A DNA stretch of 64,000 bases, taken from Solibacillus isronensis. Lineage in GTDB: Bacteria; Bacillota; Bacilli; Bacillales_A; Planococcaceae. The notes beneath the pieces were generated by a model. It had not been told where the DNA came from, ran no database searches, and was given only the letters and a program-made list of their open reading frames with translations. The DNA is taken from positions 1,550,001 to 1,614,000 of the forward strand of contig NZ_JAMBOC010000001.1 of NCBI RefSeq assembly GCF_023715405.1. Reading direction: 5' to 3'. Position 1 is the stretch's first letter, and the number at the start of each line of letters is the position of its first letter. Position numbers and translations under genes: made by a program. Shown here piece by piece: positions 41,293 through 50,840 of this stretch.

Positions 41293-42711
41293 CTATAAGT
41301 TCTTTACAAGCGCTGCCATAGTACGGTCAATATATACTGTGCCATTCGATTTGTTTTCCAGTAAAATCGAGAAAATATATTGTTTTCCGCTTTGGCCTTT
41401 CATATATCCCGATAAAGTATATACATTCGGGATATAGCCCGTTTTCGCATAAATTCTATTTTGCAACGCACTGCTTGTTAAACGGCTTTTTAGTGTTCCG
41501 CCAATCATGCGATCTTTATTGCCGGCGACTGGCAACGAATCAAAAAATGTACCGAAATACGGTTCTTTTTGAACTTTGTAAAGAAGCTGTGAAAGACCGT
41601 TTGATGTTACACGGTTAGAATTGGATAGTCCCGAACCATCTGCAAAACGCCAGTTATTCACTGGAATATTCATTGATGCACTGTATTTCTTCAGTAAAGT
41701 GACACCTTTATTTGTACTGCCTTCCCCTAGTTGCTGCTTGCCCATTGTTTTTACAAGAATATCGGCAATACTGTTATTGCTCAGCTTCATAAATGCCGGG
41801 AAAATGGCTGCTAACGTACGTGATTCATTTGTATGGAGCAATGTTGCCTTTTGGGGAACTTTCCCTAATTCTACTTTCGAACTCTTCACAAACTTTAAAC
41901 CTGTTCCTTGCAGCGTCTGTTTAATTGCCTGCATTGTATTTTTCGACGGGTCCTGCAATGTTACCCATTCCTTTTTGCTGCTCCCTTGTGGAAGGTTTCC
42001 GGAAATAATAATGCGGTTCGTGTTGTAGGCACGTTTGATTGATATCGTATTGCGATTTCCTTTACTTACTGTTTTTGCTTGATTGGAAATGACCATACCG
42101 CTTAAATTCGGTTCAATCGAATAGCTCGGTTTAGCCCCAACTTTACCAGGATTTGCAGTAATGATAACTGTACTCGCATCAAAGTCATTGTTTTGTGACA
42201 TTGTGATTGCAGAAGTACGTGCACCGAAGTAATACGTCTCATCCGACTTTAGAACACCCGGTGGTAATGTACTTCCGGAAAATGCGGTATCATCACCGAT
42301 TAAGTGACCATTGATTGTACGTATACCATTGCGCTTCAATACTTTGGCAAACTCCAAAAAATCATCTTTTTTCAATGTCGGATCGCCACTGCCCTTTATG
42401 TATACATTTCCATTTAACGTATCGTTGACAATAATGCCGTCGATATAAAAATTCGTTTTAAAACGATAGTCCTCTCCTAAAATCGACAATGCGGCAGCAC
42501 CTGACACTAACTTCATATTCGAAGCTGGTCGCATCAGCTTGTCCCCGTTTTGCGAGTAAACGATTTTCCCGCTCTCCGCGTCACGTATCGTCACCGCTGC
42601 ATTACTTTTCCCTAAATGCGTTGTAACCGCACCATTGACCGATGCGAAACTTTGGATAGGCAATGAAAAGAATAATGCTAATAAAATGACGAGCTGAAAT
42701 ATTTTTTTCAT
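41293..42711 (-). CDS. D-alanyl-D-alanine carboxypeptidase/endopeptidase, S13 family (DacB/PBP4 type)
   Basis: A 472-residue secreted penicillin-binding protein. An N-terminal signal (KKIFQLVILLALFFSLPIQ with a cleavage near SFA) precedes the catalytic motifs: SxxK in RPASNMKLVSGAAAL (SNMK), SxN in LSNNSIADILVK, and KTG in RIYAKTGYIPNVYTL. A long insertion lies between the first two motifs, as in DacB. It trims or cleaves D-Ala crosslinks of peptidoglycan. Start ATG follows AAAGGAGGAACC. Confidence 0.9.
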   Translation of the reverse strand: MKKIFQLVILLALFFSLPIQSFASVNGAVTTHLGKSNAAVTIRDAESGKIVYSQNGDKLMRPASNMKLVSGAAALSILGEDYRFKTNFYIDGIIVNDTLNGNVYIKGSGDPTLKKDDFLEFAKVLKRNGIRTINGHLIGDDTAFSGSTLPPGVLKSDETYYFGARTSAITMSQNNDFDASTVIITANPGKVGAKPSYSIEPNLSGMVISNQAKTVSKGNRNTISIKRAYNTNRIIISGNLPQGSSKKEWVTLQDPSKNTMQAIKQTLQGTGLKFVKSSKVELGKVPQKATLLHTNESRTLAAIFPAFMKLSNNSIADILVKTMGKQQLGEGSTNKGVTLLKKYSASMNIPVNNWRFADGSGLSNSNRVTSNGLSQLLYKVQKEPYFGTFFDSLPVAGNKDRMIGGTLKSRLTSSALQNRIYAKTGYIPNVYTLSGYMKGQSGKQYIFSILLENKSNGTVYIDRTMAALVKNL

Positions 42712-42784
42712 TAACTGGTTCCTCCTTTTGAATATTGCTAATTTACAGTTAACTCATTATAACAAATTATGTCATAAAAAACGC

Positions 42785-42829
42785 AAAAAAACATACTTTG
42801 CATCAAATTTGTGCCAAGTATGTTTTTCT
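42785..42829. terminator. Bidirectional intrinsic terminator between dacB-like gene promoter region and nfo
   Basis: Stem AAAAACATACTT with AAGTATGTTTTT, including TGCA/TGTGC pairing near the loop. Minus-strand terminator for nfo. Confidence 0.82.
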
Positions 42830-42837
42830 TATTCTTA

Positions 42838-43725
42838 TTATTCGCGCATTGCATCAATTAATGCTGGTTGGAATTCACTATTACGAAGCATCGCAATTTC
42901 GTGTGAATATGGCGCTTTTTTGTTTTTAGCATCCGGACCGACAAATGGTGTTTCCAATATTTTCGGTAAATGCATTAACTGTGGATGATGGACAATATAG
43001 TGCATCGCATCAAAACCGATTTCACCAAAACCGATATTTTCATGACGGTCTTTCGCAGCGCCGCACACATTTTTCGAATCATTGACGTGCAGTACTTTTA
43101 AACGGTCCAACCCGATAATTTTGTCGAAATCATTTAACACACCGTCAAAGTCATTGACAATATCGTAGCCGGCATCATGGATATGACAAGTGTCCATACA
43201 AATCGACAGGCGCTCATTGTTTGTTACACCATCGATAATACGTGCCAACTCTTCAAATGTACGACCGATTTCAGTGCCTTTGCCTGCCATTGTTTCGAGT
43301 GCAATCTGTACAGGGTAGTCCTGTGTCAGCACTTCATTTAAACCTTCTACAATACGTTCAATACCCGCATCAACGCCTGCACCGACATGGGCACCCGGAT
43401 GCAGCACGATTTGAGTTGCTTCCAATGCAGCGGTACGTTTAATTTCTTCCTGCAAAAAGTTTACGCCAAGCTCAAAGGTTTCCGGCTTTGTCGTATTCCC
43501 TAAATTAATAATATAAGGTGCATGAACAACAATGTTCGACAGGCCGTTTTCTTTCATATGGAGCAGGCCCTTCATAATATTCAGCTCTTCAATCGGCTTT
43601 CTGCGCGTATTTTGAGGTGCGCCTGTATAGATCATAAAAGTATTGGCACCATAGCTTAAAGCTTCTTCACTGGCACCTAGCAGCATTTTTTTTCCGCTCA
43701 TTGAAACATGTGAACCTAATAACAT
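42838..43725 (-). CDS. nfo: Endonuclease IV (AP endonuclease)
   Basis: A 295-residue zinc TIM-barrel enzyme that incises DNA 5' of abasic sites. Start at 43725 ([22 protein letters not shown]) with GGAGG 8 bases upstream. Metal-binding residues: His in [11 protein letters not shown], Glu in [24 protein letters not shown], and [27 protein letters not shown] (in parts). In B. subtilis nfo follows cshB as here. Confidence 0.96.
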   Translation of the reverse strand: MLLGSHVSMSGKKMLLGASEEALSYGANTFMIYTGAPQNTRRKPIEELNIMKGLLHMKENGLSNIVVHAPYIINLGNTTKPETFELGVNFLQEEIKRTAALEATQIVLHPGAHVGAGVDAGIERIVEGLNEVLTQDYPVQIALETMAGKGTEIGRTFEELARIIDGVTNNERLSICMDTCHIHDAGYDIVNDFDGVLNDFDKIIGLDRLKVLHVNDSKNVCGAAKDRHENIGFGEIGFDAMHYIVHHPQLMHLPKILETPFVGPDAKNKKAPYSHEIAMLRNSEFQPALIDAMRE

Positions 43726-43749
43726 TCTACTTTCCTCCATTTAACAAAC

Positions 43750-43785
43750 AAACAGGCTGCGTAGAAATATCTTTCTAAGCAGCCC
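43750..43785 (-). terminator. Possible terminator between cshB and nfo
   Basis: Stem GCTGCTTAGAAA with TTTCTACGCAGC on the minus strand, followed by a weak CTGTTTGTTTG tail. It could be a terminator or an attenuating hairpin before nfo. Confidence 0.45.
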
Positions 43786-43794
43786 CTTGCAAAA

Positions 43795-45105
43795 TTATCT
43801 ATTGTTGCGGCGCGCTTTAATACGGCGTTCGCGTTTTTTCACTTTTTCCATTTCCCACTTCATATTACGTTTATAGCCTGGTTTAACTTTCTTCGGCTTA
43901 CGTACTAGGGCTTTGGCTTTAGCATCGATCTCATCTTCTTTACGCTCACCTTTACGGTTTGCACGTTGGTGACGGTCTTTTAACTCAGACCATTCGCCAT
44001 TTTTAATATCTTTTTGTACAAATGGGATTCCCATTTTTTCGATGCGTACAACTGCATCCTCATCTTCCGGCTGGTATAACGTAATCGCTGTTCCTTTTGA
44101 GCCGGCACGTGCTGTACGTCCAACACGGTGAATGAAGAACTCAAGATCTTCCGGGATTTCGTAGTTGATGACATGCGAAATTCCTTGAATATCAATACCA
44201 CGCGCAGCTAAATCTGTTGCTACGATATATTGGAACTCAAGATCACGTACTTGCTTCATCATTTTTTTACGGTCACGAGGACTTAAATCACCGTGGATTT
44301 GTCCTGCACGGATACCTTGTTCTGCTAAAAATCCTGCTACAGCTTCTGCATTTTTACGTGTGTTACAGAAAATAACAGCAAGGAATGGATTGATTCCCTT
44401 AATCACTTCAAGTAAACGCGTATTGCGTGCTTTCGAACGAACAGGTACTAATACAAAATCAATACCTTCCGCTACCGGGCGTTTGTCATTCATATGAATA
44501 TGGACTGGTGAATCCATGTATTTCTTTAAGAATGGTTTTAATTTTTCCGGAATTGTCGCTGAGAAAACGAACATTTCAAGCTTTTCAGGCATATGCGACG
44601 CAAAGCCGTCAATATCCTCAATGAAGCCCATGTCAAATGCCAGATCTGCTTCATCGACAACTAAAATCGGCGCAGTGTGAACGAGCAATGCATTTTCTTT
44701 AACCAAATCTTTAATACGACCAGGTGTACCTACAACGATTTGCGGCTGTGTTTTTAAACGGTCGATTGTACGTTGTTTGTCCGTACCACCGATAAATAAT
44801 TTTGTTGAAATTTCCGTTCCTTCAACAAGCTGGTTTAACGCATCAAAAATTTGTTGTGCCAGTTCACGTGTCGGCGATGTAATAACCGCCTGTACTTCTT
44901 GTTTTTCTTCTACGATACGCTCTACGATTGGCAATAAAAAACTATGTGTTTTTCCTGTACCTGTATGAGCTTGTCCGATTGCACTCTTACCTTTTAATAC
45001 GAGTGGAATCATTTCTTTTTGAATGGGTGTCGGCTCTGTAAATCCAAGCTTTGCAATGGCGTCCTGCAAAAATGGCTTGAATTGATAATCAGTATATTTT
45101 GACAT
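43795..45105 (-). CDS. cshB: DEAD-box RNA helicase CshB
   Basis: A 436-residue ATP-dependent RNA helicase involved in cold adaptation and RNA turnover. Motifs in order: Q motif FTEPTPIQKEMIP, I AHTGTGKT, Ia PTRELAQ, Ib GTPGRI, II VDEADLAF (DEAD), III FSATIP, V ATDLAARGIDI and VI HRVGRTARAGS. A basic C-terminal tail (ANRKGERKEDE, RKPKKVKPGYKRNMKWEMEKVKKRERRIKARR in parts) is typical of CshB. Its position between nfo and yqfQ is conserved with B. subtilis. Confidence 0.95.
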   Translation of the reverse strand: MSKYTDYQFKPFLQDAIAKLGFTEPTPIQKEMIPLVLKGKSAIGQAHTGTGKTHSFLLPIVERIVEEKQEVQAVITSPTRELAQQIFDALNQLVEGTEISTKLFIGGTDKQRTIDRLKTQPQIVVGTPGRIKDLVKENALLVHTAPILVVDEADLAFDMGFIEDIDGFASHMPEKLEMFVFSATIPEKLKPFLKKYMDSPVHIHMNDKRPVAEGIDFVLVPVRSKARNTRLLEVIKGINPFLAVIFCNTRKNAEAVAGFLAEQGIRAGQIHGDLSPRDRKKMMKQVRDLEFQYIVATDLAARGIDIQGISHVINYEIPEDLEFFIHRVGRTARAGSKGTAITLYQPEDEDAVVRIEKMGIPFVQKDIKNGEWSELKDRHQRANRKGERKEDEIDAKAKALVRKPKKVKPGYKRNMKWEMEKVKKRERRIKARRNNR

Positions 45106-45263
45106 TCACGTACCTCCTTACATCTTTCCTATTGTACCATAATTCGTACATTTAAGTGACCATCTGCATATCATAACGGTAAATAGTTTCAACGTCAAAC
45201 AGTTGGGACGAATTTATGAAAGAAAATTGAAATATCATGTCGATTTTTAGAAAGGAGTTTAAT

Positions 45264-45788
45264 ATGCGCCCACCTTATTACTTTCCACCTCAAGGAATGA
45301 TGAATCAAATGCCGGTTGCACCACGTTTTCCAATGTATGCACCATACATGATGCGAGGCCCAAGTCCAGGGGGAGGTCCGATTCCCGGAATAGGTTCTAT
45401 TCCTGGAGCTGGTCAGTTTATGGACCAAATGCCGATTCCGCCTCAAGCACCCGTGCAAGGTGCAGCAGGTGTACCGAAGCTCGAGGGATTTTTATCAGGA
45501 GCAAACTCTTTATTTAATAATGCCCAAAAGTTCACACCTTATTTTCAGCAGGCAGCTCCAATGTTTAAAAATCTGCCCGCTTTATGGCGTTTATATAAAG
45601 GATTTAAGGATACATCGGACCCACTGGAGTCTTCTACTGTTTCAATGCCGCAGGAACGACCAAGAGAGAGAGATAGAATGAGAGAAAGAGGAAATCCGCG
45701 AGGCAATCGTCGAGAAGAAGAGCCAGTTCAGGAGAAAATTACAACAAAACCTTCATTACCAAAAATATTTCAGCCTCCTTTTGAATAA
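45264..45788 (+). CDS. yqfQ: YqfQ-like (VrrA) proline/glycine/methionine-rich protein
   Basis: A 174-residue protein of low complexity. A Met/Pro/Gly-rich start (RPPYYFPPQGMMNQMPVAPRF, PGGGPIPGIGSIPGAGQF) precedes a conserved core PKLEGFLSGANSLFNNAQKFTPYFQQAAPMFKNLPALWRLYKGF (in parts, about residues 72-115) and a charged Arg/Glu tail. The core matches YqfQ/VrrA of bacilli, and ispH-yqfQ-cshB-nfo is the conserved order. Function unknown. Start ATG follows AAAGGAG. Confidence 0.8.
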   Translation: MRPPYYFPPQGMMNQMPVAPRFPMYAPYMMRGPSPGGGPIPGIGSIPGAGQFMDQMPIPPQAPVQGAAGVPKLEGFLSGANSLFNNAQKFTPYFQQAAPMFKNLPALWRLYKGFKDTSDPLESSTVSMPQERPRERDRMRERGNPRGNRREEEPVQEKITTKPSLPKIFQPPFE

Positions 45789-45798
45789 CACCAGAAAA

Positions 45799-45871
45799 AG
45801 CTACCCCAAGCAAATGAGTGCAGATTCGTCATTTCTAATACGAGTCCTCTCTTATGCATAATGGAGTAGCT
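45799..45871. terminator. Large stem-loop between two converging genes, likely terminator
   Basis: AGCTACCCCA (45799-45808) pairs with TGGAGTAGCT (45862-45871) around a 53-base loop that has further self-complementary bits (AAATGA/TCATTT; TTATGCATAA). On the minus strand TTTTT follows, so it may terminate the SDR gene. The loop is unusually long. Confidence 0.5.
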
Positions 45872-45925
45872 TTCTATTTGTTGACCATGTATGCTTTACC
45901 GATCAATCCAATCTTTAACTCTCTT

Positions 45926-46798
45926 TTATGAAGACATAATGCTGCCGCCATTCACATGGATGCATTGGCCGGTAATATATGTTCCGTCTTGGGATGCCAA
46001 CAGCACATATGCCCCAGCAAGCTCACTTGGCTGACCTGGGCGTTTTAATGGCGTTTCTGTACCGAATTCTGCTACTTGCTCTGCATCAAATGTAGAAGGA
46101 ATCAACGGTGTCCAAATCGGTCCTGGTGCGACCATATTTACGCGAATCCCTTGATCGGCTATGTTTTGCGCTAAACTTCTGACAAAGCCTACAATCGCAC
46201 CTTTCGTTGATGTATAATCAATTAAAATCGAATGGCCGCGGTAGGCATTGACAGATGTTGTACATATAATGGAATCTCCTTGTCCCAAATGCGGAACGGC
46301 TTCCTTACATAAATAAAAAATACCATCCATATTTGTACGGAATGTTTTGTCCCATTGTTCGACCGTAATATCTAAAAATGAATCGACAGGATATTGTACC
46401 GCAGCATTATTAACGACAATATTAATTTGCTGGAAATGGTCAAGTGCTGTCTTTACAAGTTTTTTACTTGTTTCATAGTCACCGATATCTCCTTCAACTA
46501 GAACTGCCTGAACGCCCTCTTTTTCAACCAATTGTTTCGTTTCTTCTGCATCGGATTGCTCTTTTTCCAAATAGTTTATGACAAGATTTGCCCCTTCTTT
46601 TGCGTAGGCAATGGCAACGGCTCGGCCAATTCCTGAATCACCGCCTGTAATAATTGCTACTTTTCCTTTTAACTTATCGCTTCCCGTATATTCATAAGGC
46701 TGTGTTGGTAATGGATTCATCTTACTTTCGATTCCCGGTTGTGATGGCTGAGTTTGTGCGGGTGTACCACCAACTTGTTTATTTTCAACGTTTGTCAT
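45926..46798 (-). CDS. Short-chain dehydrogenase/reductase (glucose/general stress SDR family)
   Basis: A 290-residue classical SDR with an N-terminal extension of about 45 residues (KMNPLPTQPYEYTGSDKLKGK), as in YhdF/YhxC-type stress SDRs. Cofactor motif TGGDSGIGRAVAIAYAKEG, NNAAVQYP, the catalytic Ser (CTTSVNAY) and YTSTKGAIVGF (Y-x3-K), then VNMVAPGPIWTPL. An NAD(P)-dependent oxidoreductase; substrate unknown. ATG behind GAGGAGTG. Confidence 0.9.
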   Translation of the reverse strand: MTNVENKQVGGTPAQTQPSQPGIESKMNPLPTQPYEYTGSDKLKGKVAIITGGDSGIGRAVAIAYAKEGANLVINYLEKEQSDAEETKQLVEKEGVQAVLVEGDIGDYETSKKLVKTALDHFQQINIVVNNAAVQYPVDSFLDITVEQWDKTFRTNMDGIFYLCKEAVPHLGQGDSIICTTSVNAYRGHSILIDYTSTKGAIVGFVRSLAQNIADQGIRVNMVAPGPIWTPLIPSTFDAEQVAEFGTETPLKRPGQPSELAGAYVLLASQDGTYITGQCIHVNGGSIMSS

Positions 46799-46916
46799 GG
46801 AAAAAACACTCCTCTATTGAAATTTTGTTATAAAGTTTAAGTGAAAAGTTTTCAATTATCCCGTTCACGTAAAACTATTTTTCAACACATGTAATGTTTT
46901 TCCCCGGAAAGACTTT

Positions 46917-47195
46917 TTAAAACAAGACAGAATTTTCTTCAAGTTCATTTTCAACATATTTTAATAGTTTATCGGTATTTTCCGCTTTAATAAGTTCACC
47001 ATTTACAATCGCAAACAAATGACATTCGCAAATTTCACAGTTTGAAGTACAGCCGGATTCCGTTATTTCTATATCTTCGCGCTCTAACAGCACATCATAC
47101 ACATCCGCTGCACCGAGCGATAAATTTGTCATGCAAAACTCCACCTGATTTTTTAACGCTACCGTTTTATTCCTCTTAAAAAAAGAAAACGCCAT
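46917..47195 (-). CDS. yuzB: YuzB family protein (DUF1450)
   Basis: A 92-residue protein. An N-terminal basic FKRNKTVALKNQVEFCMTNL precedes a thioredoxin-fold-like core with SGCTSNCEICECHLFAIVNGELI, four cysteines in close spacing, as in YuzB/DUF1450. This suggests a redox or metal-binding role; unproven. It lies alone between the SDR and ispH, reading away from ispH. Confidence 0.85.
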   Translation of the reverse strand: MAFSFFKRNKTVALKNQVEFCMTNLSLGAADVYDVLLEREDIEITESGCTSNCEICECHLFAIVNGELIKAENTDKLLKYVENELEENSVLF

Positions 47196-47391
47196 CCCAT
47201 TTCCCCACTTTACGTTTTATTTATTTCTGCTATTATAGCAAACGTTCGCAAAATTCTGTACTTGGGCTATCATTTCGATATATTGCGCCATTTCCGTCGA
47301 ATTTACTAGAGATTTCAGTAAGCGAACTTTGAATAAAGCATACACGTCCTATATAATGAAATTACAGGGCTTTGAAAGGAGTTACGTATAA

Positions 47392-48360
47392 ATGAAAGTT
47401 GTAAAAATTAATCCGCGTGGATACTGCTATGGGGTAGTAGACGCTATGGTCATTGCACGCAATGCCGCACTTGATCCGACATTACCAAGACCAATCTACA
47501 TTTTAGGTATGATTGTACACAATAAACATGTTACAGATGCTTTTGAACAAGATGGCATCATTACGCTTGATGGCGAAAACCGCAAAGAAATAATCGAACA
47601 GGTAGAGCAAGGCACAGTGATTTTCACAGCACACGGTGTATCACCTGAAATTCGTGAAATCGCAAAACGTAAAGGACTCGTATCAATTGACGCGACATGC
47701 CCGGACGTTACGGTGACACATGACTTAATCCGCGAAAAAACAGCAGAAGGCTACGATATTATTTATATCGGCAAAAAGGGACATCCTGAACCAGAAGGCG
47801 CTATCGGTGTTGCACCAGATCACGTTCACTTAGTTCAATCGATGAAAGATATTGATAATCTGTCTTTTGAAAACGAAAAAATTCTCGTAACAAACCAAAC
47901 GACGATGAGCCAATGGGATGTTGCCTTCCTGATGGATAGTTTAAAAGAAAAATTCCCGCATGTCGAAGTGCATAAAGAAATTTGCCTTGCGACACAGGTT
48001 CGTCAAGAAGCAGTTGCTGAACAGGCCGGTGCTTCCGACTTATTAATCGTTGTTGGCGATCCAAAATCGAACAACTCGAACCGTTTAACACAAGTATCGG
48101 TAGAAATTGCCGGAACACCATCTTACCGCATCTCGGATATTTCAGAGCTGCAAATTGAATGGCTTGAAAACGTTGAAACTGTAGCAGTAACTGCAGGTGC
48201 TTCAACACCGACACCTATCGTTAAGGAAGTCATTGCATTCCTAGAAAAGTTTGATAAAAACGATCCAGCAACACATGAAATCGTACGTTCCGTAACATTG
48301 GATAAAATTTTACCGAAAATTAAAGCACCAAAACCTGTTGAAAAAATTATGCCTTACTAA
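47392..48360 (+). CDS. ispH: 4-hydroxy-3-methylbut-2-enyl diphosphate reductase
   Basis: The last enzyme of the MEP isoprenoid pathway, making IPP and DMAPP. The 322-residue protein has the three cluster cysteines in [11 protein letters not shown] (about residues 9-19), [10 protein letters not shown] (about 98-107), and [12 protein letters not shown] (about 197-208). It also has the substrate-binding HNKHV, FTAHGV and NNSNRL motifs. The 4Fe-4S form used by bacilli. ATG behind AAAGGAG. In B. subtilis ispH is next to yqfO and yqfQ, which agrees. Confidence 0.97.
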   Translation: MKVVKINPRGYCYGVVDAMVIARNAALDPTLPRPIYILGMIVHNKHVTDAFEQDGIITLDGENRKEIIEQVEQGTVIFTAHGVSPEIREIAKRKGLVSIDATCPDVTVTHDLIREKTAEGYDIIYIGKKGHPEPEGAIGVAPDHVHLVQSMKDIDNLSFENEKILVTNQTTMSQWDVAFLMDSLKEKFPHVEVHKEICLATQVRQEAVAEQAGASDLLIVVGDPKSNNSNRLTQVSVEIAGTPSYRISDISELQIEWLENVETVAVTAGASTPTPIVKEVIAFLEKFDKNDPATHEIVRSVTLDKILPKIKAPKPVEKIMPY

Positions 48361-48363
48361 TCG

Positions 48364-48405
48364 TAAAAAAATCATCATTTCCACTAGGGGAATGATGATT
48401 TTTTA
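48364..48405. terminator. Bidirectional intrinsic terminator between ispH and dctR
   Basis: Stem AAAAATCATCATTTCC with GGGGAATGATGATTTTT around a 4-base loop; A and T tracts on both sides. Confidence 0.9.
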
Positions 48406-48422
48406 ATAAATTCCGGGCTTAC

Positions 48423-49127
48423 CTATTCCTTAATAAAATATTGATTGATCGGTCTCCCAACACTGCCATATTGGATATCTACCTGAATTAGATGATTTTT
48501 CTCCATAAAATCTAAATAGCGCCGCGCAGTTACACGAGCTACACCGATGCCTGTTGCAACATCATCTGCTGAGGCACCACCTGAAGACTGTTTTAGAAAA
48601 ACCAATACTTTATCCATTGTGGCACGGTTAAAGCCTTTAGGAAGCTCTTGAGCTATCATGTGGGGTGGATTTTGCCCTTCCTTTTGGACCTTCATTTGAC
48701 CGATTATTTCATCTAACTCTGCTTGAGTCACATCGCCTGCTGCATGCATTTTCTCTTTAAATTGACGATAATGAATTAACGTTTGCTCGATCCTTTCAAA
48801 TGTAAATGGCTTCATAATGTAATCAAAAACACCTAAGTGCAATATTTGCTGAATTGTTTGAACATCATTTGCCGCTGTTACCGAAATACAATCCACATTT
48901 ATATTTTTCTGACGAATTTGGCGCAATGTTTCAATTCCATCTTGCTCCGGCATAAATATATCCATTACAACTAAATCCGGCAATAGCTCTAATATTTTTT
49001 CGATTCCTTTAATACCGTTTGATGCCATATCGATGACTTTAAATCCTTCCACCCGTTCGATAAATTGCCGATTTACTTCACGCACCATTGGATCATCTTC
49101 TACTAATAATACTTGAATGGTCTTCAC
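48423..49127 (-). CDS. dctR: Response regulator DctR (CitB/DctR type)
   Basis: A 234-residue response regulator. Receiver: LLVEDDPMVREVNRQFIERV, phospho-Asp in DLVVMDIFMPEQDGIETL, Lys in DYIMKPFTFERI. The C-terminal helix-turn-helix of the CitB/DcuR type has SADDVATGIGVARVTARRYLDFM (in parts). With DctS it activates C4-dicarboxylate uptake. It follows dctS by 15 bases on the same strand. Confidence 0.92.
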   Translation of the reverse strand: MKTIQVLLVEDDPMVREVNRQFIERVEGFKVIDMASNGIKGIEKILELLPDLVVMDIFMPEQDGIETLRQIRQKNINVDCISVTAANDVQTIQQILHLGVFDYIMKPFTFERIEQTLIHYRQFKEKMHAAGDVTQAELDEIIGQMKVQKEGQNPPHMIAQELPKGFNRATMDKVLVFLKQSSGGASADDVATGIGVARVTARRYLDFMEKNHLIQVDIQYGSVGRPINQYFIKE

Positions 49128-49142
49128 TAGTAAGCCCCTTTC

Positions 49143-50741
49143 TTAATACTCGAATGTCAGGATGAATGTAGTGCCTGTATTTACTTCACTCGATATTTCA
49201 ATTGCGCCATTCCCTTTTTTCACAATTTCATTAACCAAATATAAACCAATGCCCCTGTTTTCATTATTCTTTGTTGAAAATCCACTTTCGAAAATCTGTT
49301 CTAAATTTTCTTCTGAAATTCCGATACCATTATCTGTAACCATAATTGCCAGTATACCATCGTTATCATCAATGGAAATTACTACTTCTTTATGATTTCG
49401 TTCTACCACCGTAAGCGCATCAAAAGCATTCTCGATTAAATTACCGAATAACAATACAAAATCATGATGGTCCAATAATTCCGGAAACCTTGTCAGCTGG
49501 CTCTCCTCATCAATCGTCACTTCAATTCCTAGTTCATTTCCTCGACTTATTTTACTAAGCAATAGACCTGAAATATTTTCATTATAAATACGCTCATTCA
49601 GAAACTTCGTCACTTGATCATGTTGCATTTTCACTTGAGATAAGTAATCAAGCGCCTGCTTATTATGACCAAGCTGCAAAAGTCCTGCGATTGTATGTAG
49701 CTTATTTTTATACTCATGCGTTTGAATACGTAAAGCTTGTACAAATGCTTTGACGCCTGTTAATTCTTCGGCAAGTTGTTTAAATTCTGTTAAATCCTTA
49801 AAAACTGCTACCGCCCCGACTGTTTTCCCTTTTACAAAAATCGGGATACGATTACTTAAAATACTATGATTGTTTACGTAAATTTCTTGGTTATATACAG
49901 CAAGCCCACTCTCGACAATTTCAGGTAACCTTGTGTCAGGCAGTACATCAAAAATATTTTTTCCAATATATTTTTCAGGATTACCACCCACACCTAAAAT
50001 ACGGCCTGCCTTTTGATTGAAAATCGTAATCACCATATTGTTATCTACTGCAATAATTCCTTCATGCATTGCATTAAACGTTTCAGTCCGCTCGACATAC
50101 ACTTTTGCAATTTCAATTGGTTCCAGCCCGAACATTTGACGTTTTATATGCCGCCCTAATAAATGTGCACCCCAAATACTAAAAAGGAAAGACAATAGAA
50201 CTGCCAAAATAATTTCATTTGTATTTTCAGCAAGAATATTCCAAAATGTTGGCAATGCAAATCCTACAACGACAACCCCTACTTGTTTTTTTTGCTCGTT
50301 TAAAATTGGTACAAATGCCCGAATTGTCTTGCCTTGTTCTCCAATTGCTTTTGAAATATAATAATTTTCATTAAATGCAGCATGCATATCCGATGAGTTA
50401 CTTTTTTTACCTAGTTGGTTCGGAGATGGATGCGATAATTTAATACGATCCATATTCATGACAACAATATATTCCGCTTTATTAATAATTTTGATATCGT
50501 GAACAATTTGGGTAATCATCGTTTGTGCCAATTGTAAATCCTGCTCTTCAAGCTGCTTTTGAATTTCCGGCAAATCGGAAATGGTCCGGGCAATCAGCAT
50601 AGCACGGCTACCTACCGTTTCTTCATGTTCCCGTGTTAGATTGCTTAACAATAATATTCCTGCTACGAAAAAGGAGAATGCAATAATGAAAAAGGTAAGC
50701 AGCACAATTTTTCCGTTCATTGATAATTGTTTCATTTTCAT
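49143..50741 (-). CDS. dctS: Sensor histidine kinase DctS (CitA/DcuS type)
   Basis: A 532-residue kinase: first TM helix (IVLLTFFIIAFSFFVAGIL), an extracytoplasmic PAS-like (sCache) domain (about residues 35-165), second TM, cytoplasmic PAS (EGIIAVDNNMVITIFNQKAG), the phosphorylation site in LRIQTHEYKNKLHTIAGLLQLG (His of THEYKNK) and a GHKL ATPase with NLIENAFDAL, VTDNGIGIS and NRGIGLYLVNEI. Start ATG at 50741 behind AAAAGGAGG. Senses C4-dicarboxylates, likely aided by the divergent DctB. Confidence 0.93.
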   Translation of the reverse strand: MKMKQLSMNGKIVLLTFFIIAFSFFVAGILLLSNLTREHEETVGSRAMLIARTISDLPEIQKQLEEQDLQLAQTMITQIVHDIKIINKAEYIVVMNMDRIKLSHPSPNQLGKKSNSSDMHAAFNENYYISKAIGEQGKTIRAFVPILNEQKKQVGVVVVGFALPTFWNILAENTNEIILAVLLSFLFSIWGAHLLGRHIKRQMFGLEPIEIAKVYVERTETFNAMHEGIIAVDNNMVITIFNQKAGRILGVGGNPEKYIGKNIFDVLPDTRLPEIVESGLAVYNQEIYVNNHSILSNRIPIFVKGKTVGAVAVFKDLTEFKQLAEELTGVKAFVQALRIQTHEYKNKLHTIAGLLQLGHNKQALDYLSQVKMQHDQVTKFLNERIYNENISGLLLSKISRGNELGIEVTIDEESQLTRFPELLDHHDFVLLFGNLIENAFDALTVVERNHKEVVISIDDNDGILAIMVTDNGIGISEENLEQIFESGFSTKNNENRGIGLYLVNEIVKKGNGAIEISSEVNTGTTFILTFEY

Positions 50742-50840
50742 TTTGTGCCTCCTTTTTTGCTATATAATATAACAAACTTCGAAGTATGTGGAGATTTTCT
50801 ACAACATTCAAAAAATTCCAATGTAAATGAGGGAATCCTA

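Noticed and set aside
46840..46900. Sigma-B promoter for the SDR gene
   Set aside because: A GTTTTA and a GGGATA are present on the minus strand but only 8 bases apart, too close for a promoter.
50727..50840. N-terminal extension of dctB
   Set aside because: It overlaps the dctS start antisense; TTG at 50841 has GAGGGA and begins the membrane anchor.
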